Assembly (NCBI RefSeq): GCF_022008365.1
Contig: NZ_JAIRBA010000031.1
Span: 1-45,548, forward strand
Reading direction: 5' to 3'
DNA: 45,548 bases
From: Aequorivita vitellina
Lineage (GTDB): Bacteria > Bacteroidota > Bacteroidia > Flavobacteriales > Flavobacteriaceae
Shown here: in pieces, positions 45,535 through 45,548 of the stretch
How the letters are laid out: every line of letters begins with the position of its first letter
Position numbering within the stretch: position 1 is the stretch's first letter
The notes under the pieces: generated by a model
Told to the model about the DNA's origin: nothing
The model's database searches: none
What the model saw: only the letters and a program-made list of their open reading frames with translations
Made by a program: the position numbers and the translations under genes

Positions 45535-45548
45535 TCCATAGATACTCC

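Overview
The window is chromosomal DNA from a member of the Bacteroidota, most likely a marine Flavobacteriaceae. The evidence is the low-GC sequence, Bacteroidota-type promoters (TTTG-N19/20-TAnnTTTG), weak Shine-Dalgarno signals, type IX secretion (T9SS) genes and cargo, a TonB receptor paired with a DUF4249 lipoprotein, monomeric isocitrate dehydrogenase, the long flavobacterial GAPDH and the family-typical block bamD-rpoZ-coaBC-porD-recN-fabI. I see no tRNA, rRNA, IS element, prophage or CRISPR array.

Layout. 1-2110 (-): the N-terminal 703 residues of a large secreted modular protein that runs off the left edge. 2259-14060 (-): a housekeeping block with fabI, recN, porD, coaBC, rpoZ, bamD, then dapA with a DUF6913 gene, ligA, a LOG-family gene, prmC and a GNAT acetyltransferase. 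14089-16651 (+): ribD, a DMT transporter and a YigZ-family gene, meeting a thioesterase (-) stop to stop. 17257-21377 (+): dnaA, a low-molecular-weight tyrosine phosphatase, a T9SS-sorted glucose/sorbosone dehydrogenase-like protein and an RsmI-like methyltransferase. 21384-25450 (-): two lysozyme-like paralogs, mltG, a GNAT gene and dapF, which reads as a cell-wall neighbourhood. 25712-28731 (+): an HtrA protease and GAPDH. 28825-33146 (+): three tandem surface lipoproteins. 33269-37996 (+): a DUF748 protein, trmD, a frameshifted small lipoprotein gene, a DUF885 peptidase and rplS. 38048-38690: a 640-bp gene-free stretch with RNA-like secondary structure and its own terminator. 38712-45331 (+): isocitrate dehydrogenase, the TonB receptor/DUF4249 pair, murQ and a DUF6095 membrane protein. 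The right end carries an 11-bp tandem repeat.

How the genes fit together. Envelope biogenesis dominates: BamD (outer-membrane protein assembly), PorD (T9SS), MltG, MurQ, DapA and DapF (peptidoglycan turnover and diaminopimelate), HtrA (envelope quality control) and FabI (fatty acids). At least one T9SS cargo (19278-20657), and probably the left-edge protein, would use the system PorD belongs to. The rest is core information processing (DnaA, LigA, RecN, omega, PrmC, TrmD, L19) and cofactor or central metabolism (CoaBC, RibD, GAPDH, IDH).

Best leads. (1) A candidate structured non-coding RNA between rplS and icd, with a strong terminator, a rod-like stem and a three-way junction. (2) A tandem triplicate of cadherin-like/receptor-L-like lipoproteins with near-identical ends and intergenic DNA but divergent cores, an arrangement open to recombination. 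(3) A lipoprotein gene broken by what looks like one missing T. (4) Several TAnnTTTG promoters so close to start codons that near-leaderless mRNAs are implied. (5) Short tandem and pre-start repeats, and a palindromic operator-like site upstream of a lysozyme-like gene.
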